Assembly: GCA_003254905.1 (NCBI GenBank)
Contig: QANU01083749.1
Span: 163,797-227,796 of the forward strand
Direction of reading: 5' to 3'
Origin: Nissolia schottii
Taxonomy: Eukaryota > Streptophyta > Magnoliopsida > Fabales > Fabaceae
DNA: 64,000 bases
Positions 46,773 through 57,987 of this stretch are shown here, in pieces. Position numbers and translations under genes: made by a program. Position 1 is the stretch's first letter. Every line of letters starts with the position of its first letter. Below the pieces are notes generated by a model that was given only the letters and a program-made list of their open reading frames with translations, ran no database searches and was not told the origin of the DNA.

Positions 46773-48004
46773 TTACAGGCCAACACAATTCCTTAAGGAA
46801 GTGACTCCACCATCCACAACAAGGTTATGACCGCTAACATACATGGACTCTTCACTAGCAAGATAAAGTGCAGCCTCAGCAACATCCTTAGCCCTCAAAG
46901 TTGCACCTCTCAGGTTTCCAAGCCCTCTCACAAACTCCTCCATCTTCTCCACTTCCTCCGGGAAAGGCAACGACCTTAGATTATTGACATTATTGCCCTC
47001 ATCACCACCATCTTGTACTTCATCACCCTCACCTGCGCTCCTCCATGCATTCACAAGCATGGACGTGGCAACCCCAAACGGCGAAATGCAATTGACCCTT
47101 ATCCCATACCTGTACAAGTTTTAGATGAATGGTTAAATCAACTCATTGAGAGTTGTCACTCTATTATTATTAAATTAAATGGATGAATTAGTTATGCTAA
47201 AGATAACGATATCAATAATTCATTTTTGAGTACCTTCCCAACTCGCAAGCAGTGTTCTTGGTGAGGCCAACAATGGCATGCTTGGAAGCAGTGTAGGCGT
47301 GTGGGCCAAGGCCCCCCATGACACCGGCAACACTAGCAGTGTTGATGATGCAACCGGCTCCCCTGGGAATCATGACCCTCGCGGCATGCTTCGTCCCCAG
47401 CGCCACCCCCTTAACGTTCACACGCATGACCCTGTCGAACTCGTGCGGGTCAAAGTTGACAATGCTCTTCTTCCCCTTGCTCTGGCTCCCCAGCACCCCT
47501 GCGTTGTTGAACATGATGTCCAGCCGCCCGTGGCGGGACACCGTGGACCTGACCAATTCCTCCACGTCTTGTTCCACGCTGACGTCGCAGCGGACGTAGG
47601 TGGCTGAAGGGGAGAGCGCCGCGGCGAGGGTGGCCCCGAGCGAGTCCTCGATGTCCGCGATCACCACCTTGGCGCCGTGCTTCAAGAAGAGCCTCACCGC
47701 CGCTTCCCCGATTCCTCTGGCCCCGCCGGTCACGATGGCGATCTTGCCTTCCAACCTATGACAGTATCAGAACATTTCTTTTATTTGAGTCTTGATTCTA
47801 AAGATCTTTTCTTCTGTGAATTCCAACTTTCTTTGTCAGCCGAAAAAATAGATTGAATGGGAACAGAGAAGTGAAAGGCACATAATGTCTCTGTACATAG
47901 GGATTTTGTGAGTACCTTGTAGAGGGAGGAGATAAAGAGGCGTCTGTTGCCTGGAGAGAGACTCCCGGGAGGGGGTTATCAGGCATTACTTCAGCTGCAC
48001 CCAT
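46773..48004 (-). CDS. SDR2a: Short-chain dehydrogenase/reductase, SDR2a-like, 3 exons, 315 aa
   Basis: Classical Rossmann-fold oxidoreductase using NAD(H) on a small alcohol/ketone substrate. It resembles Arabidopsis SDR2a and the xanthoxin dehydrogenase/secoisolariciresinol dehydrogenase group; the true substrate is unknown. Exons on the minus strand are 48004-47916, 47755-47234 and 47109-46773, with GT-AG introns of 160 and 124 bp and Arg codons split at both junctions. Visible motifs are TGGARGIG (39-46) for cofactor binding, Asp64 ending strand 2 (NAD rather than NADP preference), NNAG (113-116), and the catalytic set Asn143, Ser171, Tyr184 and Lys188 in YTASK. The end [22 protein letters not shown] is typical of SDR2a. 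The G+C-rich exon 2 stands out from its surroundings. I chose the ATG giving [11 protein letters not shown]; an in-frame ATG lies upstream at 48118, next to an AT repeat. Confidence 0.92.
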
Positions 48005-48111
48005 GGATGAGAGTGAGCAACGGAGAGATACAAAGACTGAGGTAGCAGAGTAGCTTGCTTGATGTTGCCTAATGCCAGAGTATACAGGTGGAGTTACAAG
48101 AGCCAGACCAG

Positions 48112-48118
<7 letters not shown>

Positions 48119-48146
<28 letters not shown>

Positions 48147-48147
48147 C
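48119..48147. repeat. (AT)n microsatellite upstream of the SDR gene
   Basis: About 13 AT units roughly 115 bases upstream of the SDR start codon. It lies where a TATA box would be expected and could serve as one; its length may vary between individuals. Confidence 0.75.
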
Positions 48148-50130
48148 CAAATATTGTTTCTTATTTCGCTCTTGTAATCAACTAGGTCCTTCAGTGCACG
48201 CACTTGAGCAATTAAAATATGGTGCATAACACCTTATATACGGATTCTTTAGAGATATTTATCATATTAAATTCAGAGTTTAGTGTGTTGCTTTTATTAC
48301 TCGGTTACTTTCGTGAAGGGTTAAAATATTATCCACTTCTCCTGTGAGCTAGAAAGGCACCATATCATCCTTTAAATGTCAAAATTAAGAATTGTGTCTC
48401 TTGTTATTAATAATTAAATGTTTTATGAAAAATATCAATTTCTTGTTGTTTCCCTATGATTACCAAATTAGAATCTATTTTTATATAATACACTATGTAT
48501 CATTTAAGTATGTCACGTGAATCATGTGTTTCATGAGGTTTTTAATACATTTAACTCTTTTTCTAGTAGTTCCTTGATGAGTATTCTAGAGAGTATTGAT
48601 TAGGATCAAAACCCGTAGTCTTACACTTTGTGCGAGAAAATAGAACAGGGACCATGCAACCATTAATGGAGGAAGGAACAATTATGTTAACGAAATGCTC
48701 CCTCCCTATTTGATGCTACTGTATATATAGCGGTTCTGGTCCCCTAATAGGTTCATAGAAAAATTGACAGGCAACAAAAGAAAGCAGATGCATATACAAT
48801 TGAGTCGGGCCTATATAGCCCCAGCACGCCACAAAGTAACGCCTTTGCAATTTAGTAATGCCATTATCTTCATCTTCAAAAAAATAAAGAAGAATTGTGA
48901 CACTATCACTTTCCGAATTCTTGGGTGTTTTCCATCTTCTAATTATTTAAATCGTGTGTTTTTGCTTTCAATTTGCAACGTGTTCAAAATCTCCAAAGAT
49001 TCTGAACTTAGATTCTGGTTTGAGGTCGGCAGGAATATACAACAGAGAGTGTGTTATTGTGCTGTATTACGAATTACGATCAGTGAGATAGCACATGAAC
49101 ATACAGCACAGCACGGGTAAAGATATATTATCGGATTTTCATGTTGGAAAATTACAAGTATTTCAAAAGTTCTCGTCCCATATTAATTAGCTCACACATA
49201 TTTTAAGTGTTTGTATACCTTAATAGTTATTATATTAGTAAAAGTATTTGAAAACGAAGTTGAGTTTGCGCGCATGAGACCAAGTCATTTGAGCTTGGCG
49301 AAGTGCAAATCAATAGATTTACTCTCCCTTTGCACAAATAATTATTTTTGTTGCCACTTACCTAAGCAAGTCACATTTTTCAGATCCTTAATAAGTCAGA
49401 TCCACGTGGGCTGGGCTAAAAAACCTAGTGGATATGGGCTAGCCTCCTTTAAAATAATCTTTTTGTTGTTTTTAAAGCCAACTTAGGCCCACTGTAGCAT
49501 GCAAGTGACTCAAGCCCGTGGCCAATAAAGAGCATCCAATTTTCTTTTTGGCCACCTCTACATGTATCCATGTGTAGAGCCCACATTCAGTTTTGGCTGT
49601 AGCTAATAGTGGCCGAATTGGCATTATTCAACAAAAAACACCTTTTTGACTAAAAATGGATATATATTCTTTCATTTTAGGTGGATTGTTCTTCTTTTGA
49701 TTCTTTTATTTTGCCTATTTTCATTTTTACTCGAAGCAACGTTTTCTTAGCCATCCACCAGCAGAGTGTTTAGAAATATTAAAAATGAAAGATAATATTT
49801 TTTTTGACAAAAGTAAATATATTTATTTCAAATGAAAAAAAAAATGAAATAGTTTAGCAGAACCATAGTTCAAACTCACAAATACTATGAAGCATGAAAG
49901 TCATGTGGGCATAAATGGGGATATCTTCAAAGAAATTCTGACCGAAAGTGGGAATGGTTTGTGAATTTCTAACAACTAGAATGGCTGAAACTAATAGGAT
50001 AGCAATTACAACCCAAGATGGAATAAGTACTTGGGCATGCACTTGAAATCCCCCTAATTGCCAATAGAAATGTTGACCTACCTCTCCACAGAGGATATTT
50101 CATATAATCATTTTAATGTGTTGATGGAAC
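48148..50130. other. Spacer containing dispersed repeat copy 2
   Basis: 49155-49340 is the diverged partner of 40756-40945. The rest is A+T-rich with no supported gene; the open frames at 48764-49120 and 49211-49486 lack coding character. Confidence 0.5.
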
Positions 50131-50523
50131 TGAAACGAGCATAAGTCCTTTGGAGAACCACACCCCAAAAGCTAGTTATTGGAGTTGGGGAACCCGAGGC
50201 CTTATAAGGTCCCTCTTTCAAGGAAACCCACCCGATGTGGGACTCGTTACAATACACCCCCCTCGAGAGCCGACGTCCCGGCGGCTCCACTCTACGGTAC
50301 TTCACTCAGCGCTTCACTCAGCCTCTTGCTGGTCAGCCTCTCCGGTCAGAACCCTCCATAGGTAGCCCTCTCCAGTTGCCCGGCTCTCAACGAGAGCACC
50401 ATTGAAATGGGCATAAGTCCTTGGGAGATCCACACCCCAAAAGCTAGCTATTGGAGTTGGGGAACCCAACGCCTTATAAGGCCTCTCTTTCAAGGAAACC
50501 CACCCGATGTGGGACTTGTTACA
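50131..50523 (-). mobile_element. Complete TRIM (terminal-repeat retrotransposon in miniature)
   Basis: Two 121-bp LTRs (50131-50251 and 50403-50523) are about 90% identical. On the minus strand each starts TGTAAC(G/A)AGTCCCACATCGG and ends ...CTTATGC(T/C)C(G/A)TTTCA. The 151-bp centre has no coding capacity. A primer-binding-site-like TGGTGCTCTCGTTGAGAGCC lies beside the right LTR, and a purine-rich tract (ctcgaggggggtgtat on the minus strand) beside the left. Exact 5-bp target duplications ggaac lie at 50126-50130 and 50524-50528. It needs proteins from an autonomous partner to move. Confidence 0.88.
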
Positions 50524-51054
50524 GGAACATAATAGAATATTCATGTTGTCCTGGCCTCGAAAAGAAATAGAACTTGAAAAAGAATTATTTTGATTCAACC
50601 ATCTCCTTTTTGAATTGTCTGCTTCAATCTTCTATTTATTTTTAATACTGACTAATATAATAATATTTTTGGTTTTTTCTCGATTTAGTAATTTCGTAAT
50701 AGTTTTACTATTAGTAATAGTATAGTTAGTATAATAGTATTGTAACCGATTCTATAAATTTTTGAAGTTCCCAACCGAATAATTTATAAATCTTATTTCT
50801 TATTATTAATTAAGAATTTCGTATAGCTAAGAACTCTATCAACATAACTAAAGAACTTTAATCAAAACTCAAAGGAGGGGGTAATTTTTCTTGAGTCCCT
50901 CCAACTCTTCTTAGACTTTGATGTGAATCAGTTGTTGGGTGGCACCGTCAGCATGTTGGTACCATTCCCCCCCATTATGCACTTCTTCAATCGTGCACAA
51001 CTTCTTCATTCCATCTACTGAGTATATCTCTATAGTCCTACGATTGGTTCAATC

Positions 51055-51420
51055 CACTACCAAAAAAAACACTGAATACTAGCTTACTAGCAAATATTTT
51101 TGGTGGATTTAGTAGTGGATTTTGTGTCCAAATCCGTCGCTAACAGTCTTGTTTAACTCTGGCCACAAAGTAGGCCAATGTTACCGGCGTATAGCACATC
51201 TGTCGCTATTGTGCCAATAATTTGTTGTGCAAAGTAACGGCAATTAATTACTAGCAGATATATCTATCGGTAATTTTTTTTAAATTAGACAGAAAATTAC
51301 CGATGGATATATCTGTCGATAATTTATTAATTTTAAAAAAAATATAAATAAACAAGAAATTACTAATGGATATATTCGTCGATAATTTATTAAATTATAA
51401 AATATTTAATTAAAATATAA
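51055..51420. mobile_element. Left terminus of a CACTA-type element
   Basis: Begins CACTACCAAAAAAAACACTG, a near-canonical CACTA end, followed by subterminal repeats of the form taccgatggatatatctgtcgataat (about 51245-51400). No right end or transposase was found; it may be truncated. Confidence 0.5.
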
Positions 51421-52312
51421 ATTATCCTTAAAGAAAAATGATAATTTCTTTTGTTTACTTCTCTAAAAAAAATTTCTACAAAATAAGTTAAAATAATTAA
51501 TAGATATTTAATTATATTTTAACTTAATATTACTTTTAAAAATAGAAATAATAAATTAAATATTTTAATTATGTCAATTTAAAGACATATATATATATAT
51601 ATATATATTAAAATAAGAATTTTTTTGAATGTGTCTCTAAATATTAAATAACTACACACTTTTTCATAACTTGCTTTTTTAAAATGAATATCAACTATAG
51701 TCACTTACATATCAAAACATAGATATGATATATACAATATACATATTTAACTACGAAAGTACAAAACATATCAATAACTTAGGATTATTTTTTAATATGT
51801 AAAATAAAATTTGGATCTACATTGTAGAAAAGTTAACATAATTGTTAAGAGAGGATTATCAATTAGATTTAATTAGAGTATATTGATAGTGTAAAGGACT
51901 TTTACGTTGTCATCAAATCATATATCAACACATCAACAAATATAGTTGACTGCCACATCCAGTACTGTTATTCAAATAAAATAAATTGATACTGTGTAAG
52001 ATCTTTCCATTGTTAGTGCACCAAAATTAAGTAATTTTATCAATTTTAAGTAACTTTTTAATTATAATTAATTTAAGAGTCAATAATTGAATTTGAAAAA
52101 AAGATCAATATAGAAAGTATAGTAAAAGATATATGAACATACAAAATAAAAAATTTGAAGAAAGAAATTGTAGTAAAATTATACTCAAAAGCCTAAATGT
52201 TCATGTCAATTCTCTTTAGAGATTTATTTTCGTGATTTGGGATAAGCAAAAACTAATTGAAAGCAATGTCTTCACTTTTATGCAACAAAAAAAAAAGAAT
52301 ACTCACATTCAA

Positions 52313-52313
<1 letters not shown>

Positions 52314-52359
<46 letters not shown>
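52314..52359. repeat. (TA)n microsatellite
   Basis: About 22 TA units, just upstream of the tRNA-like SINE head. Another AT run lies at about 51585-51610. Confidence 0.85.
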
Positions 52360-52363
<4 letters not shown>

Positions 52364-52388
52364 TGTAACATTATGACACAATAATATG

Positions 52389-52510
52389 TAGTAGCCAAGC
52401 GGATGGAACGTGCATCCACAACCCTAAGGTCTTGAGTTTGAATCCCATGGAGTGCCAAAATATATATTACTTGCAGCACATTATAAGATGACAAATGTAA
52501 CACAACATAA
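52389..52510 (+). mobile_element. tRNA-like SINE head
   Basis: tagccaagcggatgg matches an RNA polymerase III box A and gagtttgaatccc a box B, about 35 bases apart, as in tRNA-derived SINEs. It does not fold as a complete tRNA and lacks an anticodon arm in the right place. The 3' end and target duplication are unclear. Confidence 0.5.
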
Positions 52511-53029
52511 CATTGACTCAGAGACTGGTACTGTCACTACACTAACAGATCAACTCCACTGTGATGATCAATAATAATTAGGGGAAAATGAGAAAGTTGG
52601 TGCACTGCAGCGGCATGGCGTGACAGGCGCGCCTTAGGCCCAGAGAGCACTGTAGTGGTGTGAGAATAGAGTTCCACATTAGATGCATCACTTGTAGGGG
52701 GTCTCCTCTTCCCCCTATACATAGAAGCTTCCTGTGAATGTTTAGACTTGTTAATTCACTCAAGAGCTTGAAAGGTTCCACTTTTGTGAAATTATTCGCT
52801 CCACTTCTTTTTAATATTTTCTCCCTCTCATTTTCTGTTTGTGGGGAAACAGTGTCTCCACGTAGGGTGTTAGGAGCTCCCAAATTTAATACTCCTAAGC
52901 GATCAGTCATTTCCAAGTGAGTGACTTTCTTCATGGTCTATTTTCAGACCATGTATTTATTTTTAAAATTATTTATTTTATGTATGTTTTATGAAATCTG
53001 GTATTTCCTTATTTATGAAAATAGTTATT

Positions 53030-54521
53030 GTTGATTCAATTTGCATAAATCAAATTTATGATGACAAACAGTGTATGAGCATGTTGATGTGTGTGTAAGT
53101 GTTTCAGGAAAATATTTTGTTTAAAATTAGTTGTTGAAGAAAGTGAAGTGAGCAAAGAGCCCAAGTAGTGACTAAGGCTCAAATTTTTTTTTGAAAGCTG
53201 GAAGCCCGAAGGCAGCCCAAAAGAAGCAGCTTGGACCGTGTCAAATGAAAAGAAAAACTGACTATTATGCTGAGTCTGAAAAAGAAAGAAAAAAACGTGA
53301 AATTAGGATAAGCAAAATAAAGTTAAATATGGAGCAGTTTTGGACATGACTCAGGTACAGGAGGAAAGCCAAAATTTGTGGCTAGGGAATATGGAAGAAA
53401 CAACAAAAAGCAAAAAGTAAAAGGAAGCTAAATATATAACGTGTGACAGTGGGATATACCTACACATTATTAAAGAAAGAAAAAGGGTTGATTTGACCAA
53501 AGGGAAATTGAAAAGGCTGGGACGTCAGAAGAATTTGGCTTCTAGAGGAGAAATTCATAAATATATATTTGAAGAGTATTTCGAAGAAGAAATGAAGGAT
53601 GAGGAAGGCTGAATTTGTGGTAAAAGCAAATAAATGGAAGTGATGTGATAATAGGCTGCAGGCAGAAACCGTGGGAAAAGAAACTTTTAATTTTGGCTGA
53701 CATTACAAAACGTGCAGCAGTGATAAAAGTTAAAAAAAGTGATGCAGCAAAAAGAAAAATGGAAGTGACAGAGTTGTATTTTTGAAATGATAAATGACGG
53801 CGTCAGCAGAAAGAAAGGAAGGGAAATTGTACAGATCTATTCTACCCAACGGATAAAAGAATTTGGTCAGTACACAAGGACGTGTACGAGCCAATAAAAG
53901 GAAGACATCTCACCAACGTTCTGAAATTTGAATTCTGAACGGTCAGAATTTTTTATTATAAAAAGGTGAGTGATGTGACTTGACAGAGGAGAAAAAAGAG
54001 AAAAAACAAAAAAGCCTGCTAAAATATCTGAGATCCAAAAAATCATTATTCTATTCTTTTTTCTCCTCTCAAGGCTCCATTAGAAAAATTCTATAAAATC
54101 TCCTTGTTTGAGTTTGGTCAGTCTTTGTTAGAGAAAGCTTAAATGCTTGAGAGACTTTGAGAGTGAAAAGGCTGAGTTAGAGAGTAATTTTGAAAAAAAA
54201 GCCAATTCTGTTTGTTATTTGTTCTTGAGAGTGTTCTTGTTTGTTTTCATTTGAGAGGTTGTTCTATTGGTGTTTGTAATTTGAGAAACCTTGTGAAAGA
54301 ATTGATATTTGAAGAACTGGACGTAGGTTCCTAACTCTTAGGAATCGAACCAGTATAAATCCCCTGTGTTCTCTATCCTTTTAGCATCCATTCGTTCATA
54401 CAAATTTTTGTTTTATTTTAAACTTATCTCCTAAATCAAAAGGAGATATCTCCTAAAATTAAGGAGATAACTTTTGAACAAAAAGTTTTTGAAAACCCTT
54501 GCTTAGATTCAACCCCCCCTN
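53030..54521 (+). mobile_element. LTR-like sequence (possible SIRE/Maximus-type copia LTR), truncated at an N
   Basis: The end contains tggacgtaggttcc...gaaccagtataaatc and a terminal agattcaacccccc, features I associate with plant copia (SIRE-type) LTRs. The body is A/G-rich and non-coding. It stops at the ambiguous base 54522, after which an unrelated Ty3/gypsy coding sequence begins on the other strand. Family assignment is tentative. Confidence 0.4.
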
Positions 54522-54522
54522 G

Positions 54523-57500
54523 TCATGATACATCTTGGTGGTGCCTGGGTGCATTGTGAAACGACTCTTGTGGGCTTCGTCCAAGATGTCCCTTCTGAGA
54601 TCCCCTTCGTCCGGCACGCAAATACAGTTGTCGAAGCGTACAATCTCATGCTTCCTACTACAACCTCCTTCCCCTTCCCCTCTTTCACAGCCTTGGTGAA
54701 CTTCAGCCAGAGTTTCTCTTGGTTGTACCTTTTGGACCTCCATTATCCTTCGCTTGAAGTTGCTAGTGATCTGTAATTGGCGTAGCTGGATACTGTTGGG
54801 TCGTATTGATATCCCTAAGTTAAGATCTCGGAAGTCTTCTAGCAGTTTGGATTCCTCCACCATCAATTGAGCCATATATAACGCCTTTCTACTCAGTGCA
54901 TTGGCCACTACGTTCACCTTTCTGGGATGGTAGTTAAGATTAAAGTCGTAGTCTTTTAGAAACTCCATCCACTGTGGTTGCCTCATGTTTAACTCTTTTT
55001 GGTCAAAGAGGTACTTCAAGCTCTTGTGGTCTGAAAACACTTCGAACCATACTCCATAGAGATAGTGTCTCCAGATCTTCAACATGAACACCATAACTGC
55101 TAATTCCAAGTCATGGGTGGGATAATTCATTTCATGGGGCCTCAGCTATCTGGAGGCATAGGCCACTACTTAGCAATTCTACATGAGTACACATCCTAAT
55201 CCCGTGCTTGAGGCATCACAATACACCTCACAAGGCATGTGAGGGTCCGGGAAAATCAATACTGGGGCAATGGTCAACTTTTCCTTGAGCTTGCGGAAGC
55301 TATCCTCGAATTCTGGTAACCACTCGAACTTGACCTCCTTGCGGGTGACTTTGGTAAGGGGTAATGCAATCTGAGAGAACCCCTTGATGAACCTTCGGTA
55401 ATAGCCTGCAAAGCCCAAAAAGCTCCTGATCTCTGTGACTGAGGTAGGCTTTTCCCATTCTTTCACGGCTGCAACCTTGCTCGGATCCACTGAGATTCCT
55501 TGCTCTGACATTACATGCCCCAAGAATTTCACCTCCTTAGTCCAGAACTCGCATTTGGACAGTTTAGTGTACAAGTGTTTCACCCTTAGGATGTCCAGAA
55601 CCAGTCTGAGATGCTTCACGTGATCCTCTTCCGTCTTGGATTACACCAAAATGTTATCAATGAAGACTATCACGCATTCATCTAAGTAAGCTCTGAAAAT
55701 CTGGTTCATATAGTCCATGAAAATCGCAGGGGCATTGGTTAACCCAAACGACATCACGGTAAACTCGTAATGGTCGTAGCGAGTCCTGAAAGCCGTCTTG
55801 GGAATGTCATCATCTGAAACTCGTATTTGATGGTAGCCAGAGCGTAAGTCGATCCTTAAAAACACCTTGACGCCCCTTAGTTGATCCATTAGGTCATCTA
55901 TCCTCGGCAATGGATACTTGTTCTTGATGGTGACTTTGTTTAGTTGCCGGTAATCGATGCATAACCGCATTGAGCCATCCTTCTTCTTTACGAACAAGAC
56001 TGGAGCTCCCCATGGTGACACACTAGGTCGGATGAACCGCTTGTCCAATAGTTCCTCCAGCTACTTTTTCAAATACTGCAGCTCTACCGTAGACATACGG
56101 TATGGCGCCATCGGGATTGGTCCAGCTCCCAGAACCAGACTAACAGAGAATTCCACTTATCTTTTCGGAGGAAACTCTAGATTATCATCTAGAAACACAT
56201 CTGGATAGTCGCACACTACAGGGATACATGCAACCTCCTACTTTGTCTCCACATTTGATGCTGCTAAGAAGATGTATCCCTGGTTCTCCATCGGGCAGCA
56301 ATACAGGGTTACCATTTCCTCCTTAGAGGTTGTCGTGATTGAGACCACATGAGGAAAAGTCACTAGCTTCTTGGCGCAATCCAAGACTACTTGGTTGTCA
56401 GCAACCAATCCATTCCTAGAATCATGTATAGGCCCACTACGGGTAGACATATAAGGTCAGCCATAGACATCTGGTCCTGTAGCTGAAGGGGACATTGGAG
56501 ACATACTTGACGTGTCTTAACAGGTGAAGCGGTGGGTCTAGAAACATTTAGCGTGTAGGGTAAGGCTACAGGAGTCAATCTTAGCTTCCTAACGTTATCA
56601 TAGGAAATGAAAGAGTGTGAGGCTCATGAATCATATAACACGGTCAGAGTATTACCCAGCATCGTGCACTTACCCATGATGAGTCCTTCCACATCCTCGG
56701 CTTCTTCTGCGGACAGGGTGAAGACTCATCCTTACTGCTGAGCTGGTGGTAGGATGGCTGTGTACTGCTTAGCGAAATGACTGCCCTTCCCGCATCTAAA
56801 ACACACATTCTGCTCGGCACAACATTCGCCAGTGTTGAGCTTTCCACACTTGGGGCACGACATCCAGGGCTCCCTTCCTGGCTGCACTTCCTGAGTATCA
56901 CGGCTAAAGCTGCTTGTAATACTCCTTGGCGATGGTTACCTGACAGCTGGTTTGCTACTTCTGGGTGTCCTGGTCGTGGTTGACTTTGTGGTCTTCCTCC
57001 TCCTTTCTGTGGTGGCGGCTGGTACGGTCCCTTGCCCCTGGGGAGAGATGGGGCTGGAAGAATCTTCTTTTCCTCTACTCCTGTTGGGAACTGCCCTGTC
57101 CTTTGAGCCTTCTCTTGTACCACTCGTTCCTTTCATCAGCCACACACTTCGCTGCTACTTCTTGTGCCAGACACTTGTTCACCAACATGGCGTAGTCCTG
57201 AATCCCCAGCATGTTGATGAACATCTGCAGCTCGGATCTTAACCCCATTTGATACTTTGCACATTTCCACTCTTCGTTGGGGTTCAACTGGTAGGTGCGG
57301 GAATACTGACATAACTTCTCAAACGTGGTTGTGTATTCTGCAGTCGTCATTCGTCCCTGCTTGAGGTCGAGAAATTCGGCCTCCTTCTGGTTCCTGAGCT
57401 CATGGGGAAATACTTATTCAGAAACATCATAGTAAATCGTTTCCATGCAATTGGAACTCCCTCTTATTCTAGTAGAGGCTGGGTCACGTCCCGCCATTCA

Positions 57501-57727
57501 CCGGCAGGTCCCTCCAACCTTCGAGATGCAAACCAAACCTTCTGTGCTTCTGTGCAGGATATATCTTTGAGGACCTGCTTAATCTTTCTTAGCCAGTAAT
57601 GAATCTGATCTGGATCCATGGCTCCATCGAATACTGGGGGATTCATTCTCAAAAACTCAGAAAATTTCCTAGAATCTAGCTCCTGTTCGGTTGGAGCTGC
57701 ATTCCTCTGAACTGTCGCGTCTGCCAT
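54523..57727 (-). pseudogene. Ty3/gypsy gag-pol of a chromovirus-like (Tekay/Del) element, broken
   Basis: Read on the minus strand: Gag (57727-57464, FLRMNPPVFDGAMDPDQIHYW; continuing 57350-57075), zinc-knuckle region CPKCGK…CFRCGKGSHFAKQY with the last Cys replaced by Tyr (about 56880-56770), protease (about 56640-56390, ...LGMDWL), reverse transcriptase (56048-55641, [15 protein letters not shown] instead of FIDDILV), RNase H (55619-54850, [21 protein letters not shown]) and integrase zinc-binding region (ILDEAHKSRF…HPGTTKMYHD) cut at 54522. Stops interrupt it: a TGA inside the protease active-site triad region (56624-56626), a TAA after FIDNILV (55641-55643), and further stops near 55160. 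The integrase core and chromodomain are missing. It is clearly inactive. Confidence 0.9.
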
Positions 57728-57973
57728 ATGATCATCCGCTTAGGCCAATGCATGAATTAGATCTGCAAGACCTACAGACTCGTCGACTCACTGTGTAGGA
57801 TCCCTACGTGGTGGCATGGCTGCTCTACTGTACCTGTACAAATCCCGAGTTGATCAGGCTCAATAAAAGCAAGTACACATATCTCTGCACATACAACATA
57901 GTACAGTATACACCGTTAATCATGCCTGGAAGCATAGTGCAGCTCAGTCCATAGGCTCACATTGGACCAAACT

Positions 57974-57985
57974 GCTCTGATACCA
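57974..57985 (-). other. Primer-binding site (initiator tRNA-Met type)
   Basis: The minus strand reads TGGTATCAGAGC, the standard plant LTR-element site complementary to the 3' end of initiator Met tRNA. It lies two bases inside the LTR and fixes element orientation. Confidence 0.9.
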
Positions 57986-57987
57986 AC

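Noticed and set aside
47278..47607. Plus-strand frames of 93-109 codons
   Set aside because: They are antisense shadows of the G+C-rich SDR exon 2.
52389..52455. Possible tRNA gene
   Set aside because: Good box A and B but no complete cloverleaf and no acceptor stem; treated as a SINE head.
52578..52934. 118-codon minus-strand frame
   Set aside because: No recognised motif; composition and neighbours suggest repeat-derived sequence, and it competes with frames on the other strand.
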